NCBI GenBank assembly: GCA_040954595.2
Contig: CM082595.2
Location: forward strand, 7,068,001-7,132,000
Direction: 5' to 3'
Source: Balanoglossus misakiensis
Lineage: Eukaryota > Hemichordata
DNA: 64,000 nt
In this document: positions 11,869-24,525 of the stretch, in pieces
How positions within the stretch are numbered: the first letter of the stretch is position 1
Layout: every line of letters starts with the position of its first letter
Position numbers and translations under genes: made by a program
The notes under the pieces: generated by a model
What the model was told of the DNA's origin: nothing
Seen by the model: the letters and a program-made list of their open reading frames with translations, nothing else
Databases searched by the model: none

Positions 11869-14398
11869 ATGTCAGAACCATCTGCAGCACTGGTTGTATT
11901 GAAATCATGGGACAAGGAGGCAAAAACCTCCCAACCAACTCAAGCTATAATCAAACATCTCAAAGAAAACACACTCCAGTCTGAGAACGTTTCTGAATTC
12001 CACTGTACTACCCTTGAAATTGAAGTGAGTGAAGAACAAAAGAAAGATGCAGAGAGTGTTAGTGCTACTTTGATCTCAGCTGTAAGAGACAAGAGATTGG
12101 ATCCTCATGAAGACCCCCCTGCAATAAACTGGCTTGTTCACCATGATACATACTTCCCAGGACTGAAGGAACTGAAAAACATCCAACATGTAGTCGGATA
12201 TTCTCCTCAGACACAAACTGCAGCCAAAGCAATTCATGAAAGTCTCTTCCCTGAAGCCAAACTTCACCAACTCAGACTTCCTGACCCACCACCTGTGGCA
12301 GCATTAATTGTCATGCAAACCTGGCAGACAGAATCAGAAGATCAGACAACAACACCAAGTCACCAGCTTGTCACAAAATTTCAAGAAGAAACCCTGAAGA
12401 CAGAGAAAGTTTCTCAATCCTACTGTACTACACTTGATGTTGTTGTGAGTGAAGAACAAAAGAAAGATGCAGAGAAATTTGATGTTACTTTGATCCCAGC
12501 TATAAGAGACGAGAGGATGGATCCTTCTGAAGACCCCCCTGGAGTAAACTGGCTTTTTCACCATGGTACATACTTCCCAGACTTGAAGGGGCTGCAAAAC
12601 ATCAAGCATGTAGTGGGAATCTCTCCAAAGACAAAAAATGCAGCAGCCGCAATTCACGAAAGTCTTTTCCCTGAAGCCAAACTTCACCAACTCTCACTTC
12701 CTGAACCACCAGCTGCAGCGTTACTGCTACTACCAACCTGGGACACAACCTCAGAAGGGCCGATTGCAAAACCAAGTCATATGCTTGTCAATGAGTTCCA
12801 TGAAATGATAAAGTCTGAGAATGTTTCTGAATTCCTCTGTACTACCCTTCAAGTTGAAGTGAGTGAAGAACAAAAGAAAGATGCAAAGCGTGTGAATGTC
12901 ACTTTGATTCCAGCGAAAAGAAACAAGTGGTTGGATCCTCATGAAGACCCCCCTGCAATTAACTGGCTTGTTCACTATGGTACATACTTCCCTGGACTGA
13001 AGGAACTGAAAAACATCCAACATGTAGTCGGATATTCTCCAAAGACACAGAATGCAGCCAAAGCAATCCACGAAAGTCTCTTCTCTGAAGCCAAACTTCA
13101 TCAACTCCATCTTCCAGATCCACCTCCTGGAGTATTATTTGTGTATGACGACTGGAACAAAGAAGATTGTGGCTTGACTGGGTTTCACAGAACTCTTGTA
13201 CAAGATTTCTGTAAAAGGAAAGTCAAAGAAGGAAGAGCTTACTCCACTCTGGTTGGTGTCAAAGTAAGTGATGACCAGAAGGCAGATGCTGCCAAGTGTC
13301 GGGTTACATTGATTCCAGCACAACAACCAGAAGACAGAACTGCAGAGCCAGAAGAAGATCTGCCACATTTAAGATGGCTGTCATATCATGAAATCTACTA
13401 CCCTCACCTCAGACAGCTACAAAACATCAAGTATGTTGTTTGTTATGCTCCGAGGACTGGATTCGCTGCTGCAAATATCAGAAAAAAATTGTTTCCTGAT
13501 GCAGAACTAGTGATGATCAACCATGCCTATGAAGAACCCAACTGTCGGTTGAAACAACCAAAAGGAAAGTTAAGTGAAATGATGCTGAAGCTGGCCAGTG
13601 AAGCTGATATCATATTTTCTATTGGTCCAAGCATGTACGAGCATTTCCAGAACGAATACCGGGCTACCTTTGATGGCAGGGAACTACACATGATCCCTCA
13701 TGAAGAGATTTTTCCCAGACCTGCTGAAATCTTTTTCAAGAAAGACCCAAAGTTCCTAGATGGAGTGACTACTCACAGCATACTGACATACGGGCAGATT
13801 GATACACAAGAAGCCTTGGACAGATGTGAGACAATAGCAGCTGCTATTGGAATTGTAGCAAACCGACTGAAAGATTTGTTACGTGACAAACTTCTGAATT
13901 GGTCAATACGTGGAGCAGGCGAGGCTGAATCGAAGCATATTCTACAGCAGATGAACAATGTAATGGCAGATCTTCACCCAGAATACTCAGAAACGACCTT
14001 ACTGAGAGTTCTGCATCAATCCCATAGCTGTTTTCTTGCCCCGTTCTACGAGGATTATCCCTTTTGTGGTTTAGAAGCTATAGCTGTTGGGTTACCAACC
14101 TTTATCTATAAATATTCCCAGCTTGGGCAGTTGGTCAACAAGTACTTTCCAGCAGACATTGTACAAAGATTTGTGATTTCTAACCCTGGACCCAATGAGA
14201 TTTCAGAGAAGATAACATGGGTTGTCCAGTATACCAAGTTAGCTTTTGAAAAAGCTAAGGATCTGAAGAAGGCTTTCATGGAGAGTGAAGATGTTAATAG
14301 AAGTTATGGTGCATTTGCTAGTTTGTTGACACCAAACCAAAGAAGCGAAGATGAAGGTGGTCTTGACCAGTGCAGCAAGGATACAACAAATCCTGCAG
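11869..14398 (+). CDS. Exon 1: triplicated GT-B N-lobe repeats plus GT-B-like domain (copy 1)
   Basis: This exon encodes four repeats of about 138 residues, starting near nt 11887, 12297, 12715 and 13131. Each carries VSEEQKKDA (VSDDQKADA in the fourth), LIPA, a W-L ... YFP block, NI.(H/Y)VV and LFPEAKL. Only the fourth has the glycine turn CGLTGFHRTL expected of a GT-B donor-site N-lobe. The following C-lobe has 'EADIIFSIGPS', an 'ILTYGQI' strand, and an E-x7-E motif in EDYPFCGLEAIAVGLP, typical of GT4-like retaining glycosyltransferases. Whether it is an active enzyme is uncertain. The donor at 14398 is CAG/GTATGG. Confidence 0.8.
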
Positions 14399-17300
14399 GT
14401 ATGGGACAATTTGAAATCTTACTGTTTGATCTGGGGTGCAAAGTCATGTTATTTGGTATCTGGGAGATAATTGACTTGAACAGCTATAATCATCCTGTCT
14501 GATACCCTTCTCGAGTTGTGCACATGGTAAGATGGGAGACCTATTTGATGATAACATTGTATTCTATTTTTTTGTAGTCATCACCTCTGTTCACAATTAA
14601 TGTGTCAGCAAGAGAATCAGATTGACCAATTTGTCATGTAAACTACAGTGACACAATATTGCGTAGTGTACGTACTTTTACACACTTCAGATGAAATGAT
14701 TCTGTGGTGCTTATCTGAAAATAATCATTTGTATTCTTTTCCGCCCGAGTAAAATAATTGAATCATAGAACAAAATAATAACAACAAAATACCTGGTACC
14801 TAAATGTTTATTTAAATATTTTTGTTGTTCTTGTGGAAATGTCATTTCGGGATTTCGCAAAGTATCTATTTTGCAATGTATCATAAGCCCTTTAATGTTG
14901 TCTCTGAATTAATATTTTTTTTTCCTACTTCTCATCATCACCAGATCATCATGCCGACACAACAATTACAATCCATGTCGGACTGGATGACAATGTCTAC
15001 CACAAGCATCTAGCAGAAAATGAGGTGCAGAATGAGGAAAGGCAACAGGCAGCATCTACAGCTTGGAACAACTGCAAACAACAGTTGAAGAGAAGAGCAT
15101 CTGATGTGGTATCCAACAGTGGTGACACTGAGAAAGTCAAGAAAGTCTGCACTGAGAATTTGGGTGAAGTGGAAATAGCCAGTATGAAATCAGAGTCTCT
15201 GCAAATCACAGCCAACATGCGTAGACTTTATAATCTCTACAGATTGCGGGGAAGCGGTCTTGAAGATTCAAGAAGTTTAGCCAAGGCATTAGAACCAATC
15301 TTGATGACAGATGAAATGACAGAGGCCAACACAGCTGGAATACCACTACAGTTGACAGCAACATATGACCAAGCCAGGTTTGATGAACTGGAACTATTCT
15401 TTCTGAACAGTAAGTTTTAATAGTTTATCAGAGAATACTATAAAACTCTCAGACTATTGATCAAACCAGAAAAAAAAAAATTCAGGACAATTTACTATGT
15501 ATCGATTGTTATAACAGCACTTGATCGGTTAAATGCTCTAAAAGAGACACACATCACTCTGAAATCATAACCCCGGTAGATGATAGAATTATTCAACAGT
15601 AGAACTTGATTTGATAAAGATTTCACAGTACCGGTAATTTACTTTCCTCAATGTATCTTTCAGGAGATGGTGGAGGAATAGGACCAGTGGTATGTGATGA
15701 CAGCATTGATGAGGAATATGTCAATGAGATACTGGCTGAGGTATGCTTTGTAATTTTAACCCTTAAAGTGCCACACCTGATCAATTGCAAGCCAAGCTGC
15801 TCTTACATAATTGTCTTAAAGAGCAATATCAGCTGCACAGGTCAATACCGGTTGTGAATCTGGTGATCGACTGTGTGGTATTTGAGTGATGGGTATTATA
15901 TCCTGTGGTCATGTTTTTTATTTATAGTTGTCAAATAATAAAAGTATTCATTTCTTCCAATTTCAGATTGACAGAACACACCTGACTTTGCAATGGGAGT
16001 TAACAGAAAAAGATTCTGATACTGAACACACTGGCCTGAAACAAAGTGAGTGATTTTACCATCATTTCTGTCAATGACAACAAACTGCACATTTAGGCTT
16101 CATAAATATTCAAAGATTCGAAAAATACTGGCATAAAATGTGTTTTCATATATCCAAATTTTCCTTGACAATACACATTTGACTTGACCTTAACATTCTA
16201 CCATACATTGCACAGAATACCATTTGTTCTTCTGCATCACCAGTTTAATTTGATGCTTGAAAGATTAATGTGCCAAGACTAAAAACCTGATTTTGTTTGT
16301 ATTTTGCAGGTGAGATAATATCCAGGTTGTTGTTCCTTGAGATTGATCCAACACGAGAAATCCAGAAGTCAGCTGACAAATATGCACCTCTGATACTCAA
16401 CAGTGAGCAGTGTAAAAGACAGAAAGGAAGACAGTGTGACATCATACAACTTACAGTGAAAATGACCAAGAAAGTTCAGCATATCCTATCTCACAGATCT
16501 CAAGTCTTAGAGTTACTGGGTGTTAGAAGGTACCTTACGACTGACACAGAAAGGACTGATTTCAGTGAATCAGGTAATTCGCAAATATGATGCAAACAGC
16601 ACATTTGCTTTACAAAGGGAAGTATGTTTGCTGAACTTTGTAACAAAAAGTAATGGGAACATACACAGATATGCACTGTGCAACATGAATAAAACTTTAT
16701 TAATAGTTTTGCAATAATATCATTCTCTATGTGTGATAATTATGGAACTTAATACATGTCCAAGGTTACTTGATATCAATGACATATATTTATCTACATT
16801 CTCCATTTCAGAGTTGGAAGATGAAGTCACACTACATGGCAGACCAATTCATCCCATACCAGCTGAATCTATCAGCTTACAAGCAAAAAGCTTACTACCC
16901 TTTGAAGCTAGTGCAAAGCATCTCAAAGAACTGCAAAAACTATTGGATGGGGCCCTGACAGAGAAGTCTAAAATTCAGACTGAGTCAGTTGGGAATAAGA
17001 GAAAGCTAGTTGGAGAAATCACTAAACTGCAGACTGAGTCAGTTGAGAATAAGAGAAAGCTAGTTGGAGAAATCACTAAACTGCAGACTGAGTCAGTTGA
17101 GAATAAGAGAAAGCTAGTTGGAGAAATCACTAAACTGCAGACTGAGTCAGTTGAGAATAAGAGAAAGCTAGTTGGAGAAATCACTAAACTGCAGACCGAG
17201 TCAGTTGAGAATAAGAGAAAGCTAGTTGGAGAAATCACTAAACTGCAGACAGAGAAAATGATTCTAGAGAATCAGTTGAAAGAAGCATTTCAGGAAAAGT

Positions 17301-20300
17301 CACTCTTAGAAGAGCAGTACAAACATAAACTTGCAAGTGTTGAGAAAGTAGCCGCCACACAACTTATGGATGTCATTTCCCTGAATCAAAGATTGAAAGA
17401 ATCAGACCCTAGACACATCCAAGAGTTGGAATCTAAACTTGAACAACAAGAACAAACCATAACTGAGCTAAAGTCAAAATTATCTAAAATTCAGGATGAG
17501 CAATCTGACACTGAGCTGCAACTGACAACTGCTAAAACTCTTCAACTGGAAGAAGATGCAACAATGGAAAATGAACAAGGTGAGATTGATATGAATCTGC
17601 TTCGATTATTCCTGCATCAAGAAACCCTCGGTCAAATAAAATCTTCCAGCTCACATAGATTATAAAAAATGCAAGTTTTCATTGTTGTAGGAATTAACCA
17701 AGTACTTAACATTTCATTTCAAATATTTGTAGGCAAACTCACACCATCTGATGTGCCTCTCAAGAAAGATGACACAGGAGACATATCACCTGTAACCATG
17801 GCTACAAAAGATGAAGATGAGCCTGTGAAACCAGCAGCTGTGCAACCTGAGATGGCATCAGAAGAAACAGGAGCAGAGAAAGCCAGACATCCACAACCGG
17901 AGACAATGGGAAAAGAAGACACTGAAGCTGTGACCAAGATGACGGAAGGAGATGGAACTGAGACTGAGCAAACAAAACCAAAACAATTTAAGACAAAGGA
18001 AAAAGGTACACCAGTAAAACCTGTCAATAACAAACTTAGAAAGTTGGAACTACATTTACATCAATCTGATGTTGGAAAGCATGGTATAGTGTACTAGTAT
18101 TCTTGATAGAGAAAAATCAGTCACAGATATCCAATGAGATGAGTAAACATTCAATGTTGGTTCAATCTGATGTTGGAAAGCAGTACGCGGTATATTCTTG
18201 ACAGAGGAAAATGAGATATTCCATAAGAAATAAGAAAACATTCCATTAAATATCAGCCAAACTTAATCAGATTAATTGACAGCACTATATTTTCATAGTT
18301 TGATCACTTTCTTTTGCAGAAGAAAAGCCATCCAAAGGTGTCATCAGCAAGATAAGGAGATTTTTTGGTGGAAGAAAAGAAACTGCTGGTGATTCAGGGA
18401 CTACAGGAAGTAAAGAGATATCTGAGGATACAAAGGGAGCCAGTTTTTCACCAAAACCTTCTAAAACAGGTATGTGCATTTCATCTCAGTGTTGGAAAAT
18501 AACAGTTGAATACATGTGTTGATACTAAGGGACCAGTTGATTCAAAACTTTAAGTAAATGTTGAATCATTGGTTGCCAGACTTCTACCGGTACTACCAAA
18601 CTGCCTTGTGTGTAAATGTATAACATAAGAAAACTAGATGACATAACATTTATGGCACTTACCAGAAACCTTGACATCACAAAGCACATGAGGCAAGATG
18701 AGAATAGAGGTCTGGTCACCAACAATTCAGAGAGTTCAAAATCATTATAAGAAACTTTTCACTTGATCAAACATAAACAAAGTTACGTCAGAAGATACCA
18801 ACCTTGTCAACTTTCAATTCAATAATTTTTTGCAAGAATAGATTGGCTGTCTGGTGATTGATGAATACTTTTGTCTGTAAAATATAAAAATCAAAATGCG
18901 TGCAGATATTGACTCAATATCAATATCATGTGGATTAGATTAATTTTGCTATGATCAATTCTGCAATAGCATTTGATGGAGCATCAAGGTGTACCAGAAT
19001 AGGAAAAGAAAAGCTATGAGCCAATTTGTGTGTAAATGTCCAATGTACAAGTAGGCTGATTATTTGCACATACAGACAGCATAAAGCAATATAATATACC
19101 GGTACACCAGTGGTTCAGCCTTTGTTTTGATTGGTATGGTTGAATCCATACACAAGAAAAAGGGGTGAAAGGTTCACTCTTTGTTACAGAATAAAACAAC
19201 TGTGGTCCAGGGTGAAAATGCTCAATTTCTACAATTTCAACCACTAGCTACAATCATTCAATTTCTTCATTTGACTTTGGAATTGTCATATGTAGATATT
19301 CCACAATATCAAGAAACTTTAATTTTGTTAAGATTATAAATAATCAAAAAAGGTAATTCAAATTAGGAACTTACCAATTTTTTATCCAAGTGACAATCTG
19401 GAACAGCCAGTGGTGTTGAAACAGACTATTTATCATGACTCATCCTAAGTAACTGCAGGTTTTCCATCTCTCAGATCATCTGAAATGATGTCACTATATA
19501 AGTGGTTAGGGTGTACTCTTGCAAAAACAGATATCACTAAATTTCCAACCATGCATTTTACTTTCCAATAAATTCTCTAAAGTTAGAAAGGTTTACACCA
19601 ATAATTTCTCAAGGGTTTATTCACAATTCACCTGGTCAAAGAAAGTACAAGCCCTCTCAGCTAAGGAGTAGATAATTCTTCTCTGTTCACCAATATGACA
19701 ATTACTGATTGAAAAGTAGACCATCTCTGGTTGGCTGGGAAAAGAAACAAAATCTTTGGCACAACAACATTACAGATAGTACATAAAGTTAGAAATACTT
19801 TGTATTATAATAGTCTGTCAATAAAATGACAGATAGGATAGCTGTTTACTTTATATTGCAAAGCAATACAAATAGTTTCAGAAATTGATGTTTGTCTTGT
19901 TGCCCTGGTTTCTTGGCACTGAAAAGCTACAAGTATAAGGTAGGCAATGATCCTTGAGACATTGTTGAAGAATTTTTATGTAAGACCTACTAATTCCAAA
20001 ATTACAAGGAAAAGATTATTTCTGTACTTATCTGTTAGGATGTGTTACCATGACAACAATACTGCCACTAAATCCATTGAGCAGTTGAATAGGAACATTT
20101 TTTATGGGTTACAACGACCATAAATAAAGTGATAATTTCAGGTAATATTTCTGCTACTTGTTTTCAAAATTAGAATTATTAACTGATATTAACATTTTGT
20201 CCAGTTTCCATGGTTACTCGGAATTTGAAAATGTGTACATATAGAGTACTTGGGCAGAAATATTTCATGGCAATAACTCGCTAAATTTGTAAAAAAAAGG

Positions 20301-21707
20301 TTTAAAGTTAAATTAAAACACTAACTTTAGCACATTGCCAATGTTTTACAAAATACATTGAGGTTCAGTTGTCATGGTTACCAGTGAATAATGCTACCAT
20401 CATACATTTTTTCCTAAAAATAATGGACCAAAGACTTATCCCTGAAACTCAGTTCAAGAATTGTTATGAAATGTCTACTGAGTCAAAAGTTACAAGTAAA
20501 AGATTATTTTTGAACTGATTTCTTTGAATGTGTTACCATGGCAACATCAACGATAGTACATCTATTGAATGGTTAAATAAGATAGTCTTTCATGTATATT
20601 ATAGTAAAGCTGTCAAAAAGAGACAAAGTAAATTTCCTCCTAGCTATATTGCAGAGAAAAAGAAATAGTTCAAGAAACTCATGGTTACTCTGGTTGCCAT
20701 GGTTATTTGTCACTGTAAACATTGTGTAGAAAAACTACCCCTTAGTAGTTCAGTTGTCATAGCAATGATTTGCTTCTTTTGTAATATGTTTTCTCTTGTT
20801 AAAATGAACAATAAAACACTAACTCTAGCATATTCCTAATGCATTTCAATACAGCATGTTTGACCTTTGACCTGTGTTTCACCTTACAGGTCACTGGTCA
20901 ATGAGGAAACTGGACGGCCAAAGTCCAAAGCCAGGACGAAAGTTTAATGAACCAACAGGTATGGTGTTCCATGCTGACAAACTGGTGGTGTGTGACTCAG
21001 GCAACAGGGTTGTACAGATACTGAATCAAGATTACACCTGTGACAAAGTCTTGGGAAGTTTTGATGGTCAGTTTGCGAAGCCATTCCGGCCATGGGGTGT
21101 AGCTGTCTCCCATGACAACATCTACTTCATAAATGATGGTGGAAATTCTCAAATTGTTGTTTGTGATCAAAACAATAAAATTCTTAGAATAATTACTCTA
21201 CCTGCAGGCGTCGAAGTCTGGGGCATCACTCTACTGAATGGATTTGTTTTGGTCACTGAGGTCGCAGGTCATCGGCTACTCAAGTACACCCAAGATGATC
21301 AGTATGTTGCAGAGGTTGGTGGTTGGGGTGATGGCCAAACACAATTCGGTTTCCCATACTCTGTGGTGGTCAACAGTAAGAATGTCATCATGGTGTGTGA
21401 CCGTTGGAATCACTGCATCAAGTGTTTTGATGCTGAATTGAAATTCTTGTATCAATTTGGTGTGAAAGGTAAAGGTCCTGGTCAGCTGTTGTATCCAGAC
21501 AGCATTGACGTCGATGACGACGATAATTTGTTTGTGTGTGATTATGAGAATGATAGGATTGTGAAATGGAGATTTGATGGAGAGTGGATCTGTCACTTAT
21601 TTGAAGGTGAGGTGAGAGACCCGGATTTCCTTGCAGTCAGCGGTGACAGAATTGCTGTTGGAGAGGATGGCAGCGACCAAATCAAAGTATTTCACAAGCA
21701 GACATAA
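11869..21707 (+). CDS. GT-B glycosyltransferase-like / coiled-coil / NHL propeller protein, copy 1
   Basis: Nine coding exons: 11869-14398, 14945-15409, 15664-15740, 15967-16045, 16310-16573, 16812-17579, 17733-18083, 18320-18469, 20890-21707. They sum to 5502 nt and every junction keeps phase, giving 1833 aa. Residues 1-420 are three degenerate GT-B N-lobe repeats. About 421-800 is a fuller GT-B-like unit with E728-x7-E736. 844-1138 is a conserved unknown region. 1194-1283 is five 18-residue helical repeats. 1395-1561 is a low-complexity linker. 1562-1833 is an NHL propeller. The start is the ATG soon after an acceptor-like tract; in-frame ATGs at 11770 and 11842 are alternatives. No RING or B-box is visible. 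Function is not known; the variable propeller suggests recognition. Confidence 0.85.
14945..16573 (+). CDS. Exons 2-5: unknown central region (copy 1)
   Basis: Exons 14945-15409, 15664-15740, 15967-16045 and 16310-16573, all with GT-AG boundaries and matching phases, code for about 295 residues conserved between copies. The first half contains a basic QLKRRASD motif and a helical MRRLYNLYRLRG segment. Exon 5 contains LLFLEIDPTREIQKSADKY and a CKRQKGRQCDIIQ block. I do not recognise a family. The amphipathic helices suggest a folded all-alpha domain or adaptor. Confidence 0.75.
16812..17579 (+). CDS. Exon 6: coiled-coil exon with 54-bp tandem repeats (copy 1)
   Basis: A charged helical exon. 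Five near-perfect tandem 54-bp units (16976-17245) encode the 18-residue repeat QTESVENKRKLVGEITKL, followed by a leucine- and glutamate-rich coiled coil. Eighteen residues are five turns of an alpha helix, so the repeats should stack as one straight rod. The exon ends GAACAAG/GTGAGA and joins phase-correctly to 17733. A readthrough ORF to 17665 is not needed. Confidence 0.85.
16976..17245 (+). repeat. 54-bp coding minisatellite, five units (copy 1)
   Basis: Five consecutive 54-bp units, the first with a G for E change (SVGNK) and the rest identical in protein. It gives long open frames on the opposite strand, which are artefacts of the repeat. Confidence 0.95.
17733..18469 (+). CDS. Exons 7-8: low-complexity linker (copy 1)
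   Basis: Exons 17733-18083 and 18320-18469 encode about 167 residues rich in K, E, T and P, with no recognised fold. Exon 8 has a short basic patch (KIRRFFGGRK). The donor at 18083 (ATG/GTATAG) is weak but keeps phase with exon 8 in both gene copies. Probably a flexible linker joining the helical rod to the propeller. Confidence 0.7.
18470..20889. other. Intron 8, copy 1, with degenerate repeats and X-box-like words
   Basis: No coding exon seen. It contains diverged repeats of about 500 bp (around 19920-20220 and 20440-20740), each with a TGTTACCATGRCAAC word resembling an RFX X-box; the best is at 20532-20545. It is the empty-site counterpart of the LINE insertion in unit B (20110-20140). 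Confidence 0.6.
20532..20545 (+). promoter_or_regulatory. RFX X-box-like palindrome (copy 1 intron 8)
   Basis: GTTACCATGGCAAC fits the X-box consensus GTNRCC(0-3)RGYAAC. Related imperfect copies lie nearby, and the same word is kept at 47744-47757 in unit B. Sequence match only. Confidence 0.3.
20890..21707 (+). CDS. Exon 9: NHL beta-propeller (copy 1)
   Basis: A 272-residue C-terminal exon starting after CTTACAG and ending at TAA (21705-21707). Six blades repeat a P..(I/V)xV strand followed by D-x-x-N-x-x-(I/V): DSGNRVV, DGGNSQI, EVAGHRL, DRWNHCI, DYENDRI and EDGSDQI. It is the same length as copy 2 with no indels. Differences from the other copies concentrate beside the P and between D and N, in the same structural places of several blades. 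Confidence 0.92.
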
Positions 21708-24525
21708 ACATCACCATGAAATGCATGTCAACACGACATCAAAAACAGTGAAATTTGGGAGAAAATTTAGAGGCTGCGTCGATAAATTTACGATTGATCG
21801 CATGCCATGGCAACAAAGTTCAAACTGAACCAATGTCACTTTCACAATTTTTGGAGTTATTTTCCACATTTTGAAGTAAAATTCGGAACAGAAATTAATT
21901 GTAGGTGTAGTCGCTAATGTACTGAGTGGAGGCAAAATAAACTGAGGGAGTTTTGAGTAATTTTTGCAGTTTATTTTGAGGGATTTTGAGACAAGACTGT
22001 TTGAAACTGAATGCAATCCGTCAACTTGGCATGTAAACAATCACAAATTGGGTTCTTTTTTCAAATTTGCAAAGACATTTTTGAAAGAAAAATAGTTCAG
22101 TTTACAGTCGCTTCATGTAACGAGTATAAACAATCCAAATCTGAGTCGTTTTGGAATATTTTTACTCGTTTTTTTGATGAATTTTGACATGGAGGGGTCT
22201 GAAAATTATGATGTGAGGTCCATTTCCCATCAGATCTCCATTGCATCCAAAAGGATGAAGGCGATTCATCAATTTATGTGTGCAAAATAATTCTAAAAAC
22301 TTACCTGTAAATCGCCTGATATATATTGTATTGTAATTTGTACATATTGCCATTCTGTAGTCCAAAATTGTGGTTATTTCAAATATATATGAACAAGGGA
22401 TGTGAACCATGTGAACGGCGAAGTTTTACCGCCATGATTTGCATATCCACTTTTGATTAATGGTGTAGAGGGCGCACTTAGAGCTAGATGAGACTAGCGT
22501 GAAAAGTAACTTTGCAGTTCTATGTTAATCAGATATGTACAGAAAGTTTGTTTTTCATTTTATTTAGTCGATTTCAAGGAGTAAAATTTCGCTGCCTGGC
22601 TGACAAGCGTTAATACAGCCATCTGATTCAGAGGCAGCAACTGAAATATCGACAGTAGGGGGCGCTATGACCATTTTTGCTATCAGGCCGACGACTCTGG
22701 CAGTTATGTTCTCGATCGTCCTGATGTTTTGAGGCCACTGTCCTTTTGCCCGAGAGAAATATGCAACTTTGGCAAGCAAAGATGACTTGCGCAGATTGTA
22801 TGATACTCTAGCAAGCTTTCTTTGTTTTAGTTGATATTTTCGTAACTAAAATGTACATAGTGAGTAAACAATTAGTATAAAGTTGTTTATTGTGTTATTT
22901 TGAGTTTTTAATGCAAATAATCACATGCTGTTTGTATTTACTTTTTTTAAATTGGTTTAAACTTTAAATGTAGTTGAATGTTTAGCTGAGAAAGTGCATC
23001 TGTATATGGCACCCTGATTTCATCAATAATTTAATGGCTGACAGTCGTATTACTATTGTTAAGTCATTTTATTGAATGCAAGAATTTATGATGGAATTGG
23101 ACGTTTGTAACTAGCATGCGTCAGTTTGCAACATATATCTACATGTAATAAATGGTAATGTGATAAATTAAACACCTGTGTGTTTGATATGCTTGCATTC
23201 ATCCCCCAAAAATCCTCCTGTGTAACCACATTCATGGATAGTACTGCAAAACAAGCTAACAGACACATCTAAACCATTTGCACACATACCCCACACAGAC
23301 ATAAACACTCAGAAAAACATGTTCGGTTTAAAGTTTTATTACAAATGGTAGCAATGCTGGTGTCACCAGGTTACAGTAAATCAGAATAAAACTCTCATCT
23401 GTCATTTCAAACAAAATTCTGAATTCAGAAACAGGAAAAGGAAGCTTTGCTGTATATTGTCTGCCATGTCAAAGGTCAAATGGAACTATCATAGTATTAT
23501 TCTGTCTGGTTGATACCATGGCAATCTTCGACTAAAAAAATGTCCAGTGTCAAACTACTAAGATCATGAGATGGTTTGAAGGTAGATGTAAAACGGTGCT
23601 TGTGATTGGTTAAGATTGGTATAGATACACATTACAAGCCAATGAAAAGAACAGTAACATTCAATTGGTTTTATTGCAACAAACACTGGATATATCTGTT
23701 TGCTTCTCACATTCCGGCAAAAATAACATGATAGCAGAAAAAAACATGGGCTCACACATTTGAAAGTTATTTTGAGAGTTTTAAATAAATTGAAATAATC
23801 CTATATCAAGAAAGTGTCATGTGATAAATAGTTTTGTTTATTTGATTTTCACATCATTATGCTGAATCTCAAGACAGAAAACTACAGGATTGGTTAAAGG
23901 GTCGGTAGCTATATGACCATTTGACGATTTTTTCACTATTTGGTCTGCGCAAAGACAATTTCTTGGTCTGCTTGTAAAACATTTTAAAAACGCCAAGTAT
24001 TCACATTGTCAGCAAAGTAAGTATCATGCAAGTGCAATGATATCATTGAGATCTGAATTTTTGTCCAGGCTATTAAAATTCACCGTTGGGTAGGTGGCTG
24101 TGACTATTAGTGTGAATTCTGGACTTTGACTTTCAGTTTTGGTTGTTTTAAAATTTGCAGTTTCTAAGTTGATTCAAATGGCCGCATTATAAACCCATAT
24201 ATATGTTTCCTCTTTTACTTGGAAATTAATTCCATTCTGAAATATTCTGGAAGAACTTTATTCTGATTTTATTTCTAACACAATATTAAAGAATAATTCT
24301 CTTGTACACCTAAAGATTACTGTTTCTACAGATTTATTTTACAAAAAAATTCTTTGGAAGAAACAGATAAAAATATCTTTGAAGTTGTTTAAGACTTCCT
24401 TGTTTTCACCCACATTCAGTGGTCTTCCTTCCCCAATTAGGTATAATGGTATGTTCTGTTTATTTTAACAGGACAAGGTTATTCTGTATCAAGGGGTAGG
24501 CAGGGTGATTTCTGAGGGGTTGTCT
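21708..24525. other. 3' flank of copy 1 and intergenic DNA, unit B
   Basis: Counterpart of 534-2838. It keeps the CTCF-core-like word (22652-22665) and, unlike unit A, the DNA from 23944 onward that leads into the importin terminal exon. No additional gene seen. Confidence 0.6.
22652..22665 (+). promoter_or_regulatory. CTCF-core-like site (unit B)
   Basis: Unit B copy of the ACAGTAGGGGGCGC word, 13 of 14 matches to the CTCF core. Confidence 0.3.

Larger units (their letters stand above)
1..21174. repeat. Tandem segmental duplication, unit A
   Basis: First of three direct tandem units. Its first base corresponds to 21175 and 48391 in the next units. It holds, in order, the tail of an NHL gene, a - strand importin-7 pseudogene, an orphan SLC22 exon, a repeat-rich spacer, and a complete GT-like/coiled-coil/NHL gene up to the matching point in its last exon. 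Relative to unit B it lacks a 990-bp block (after 2819), a 2.6-kb inverted-repeat element and a LINE. It retains about 730 bp (roughly 7988-8718) that unit B has lost. The same gene order and near-identical introns show segmental rather than retro-duplication. Confidence 0.95.

Noticed and set aside
16975-17238. - strand ORF of repeated SPTSFLLFSTDSV
   Set aside because: Antisense of the 54-bp coding repeat; the + strand exon has matching splice phases and paralogue support.
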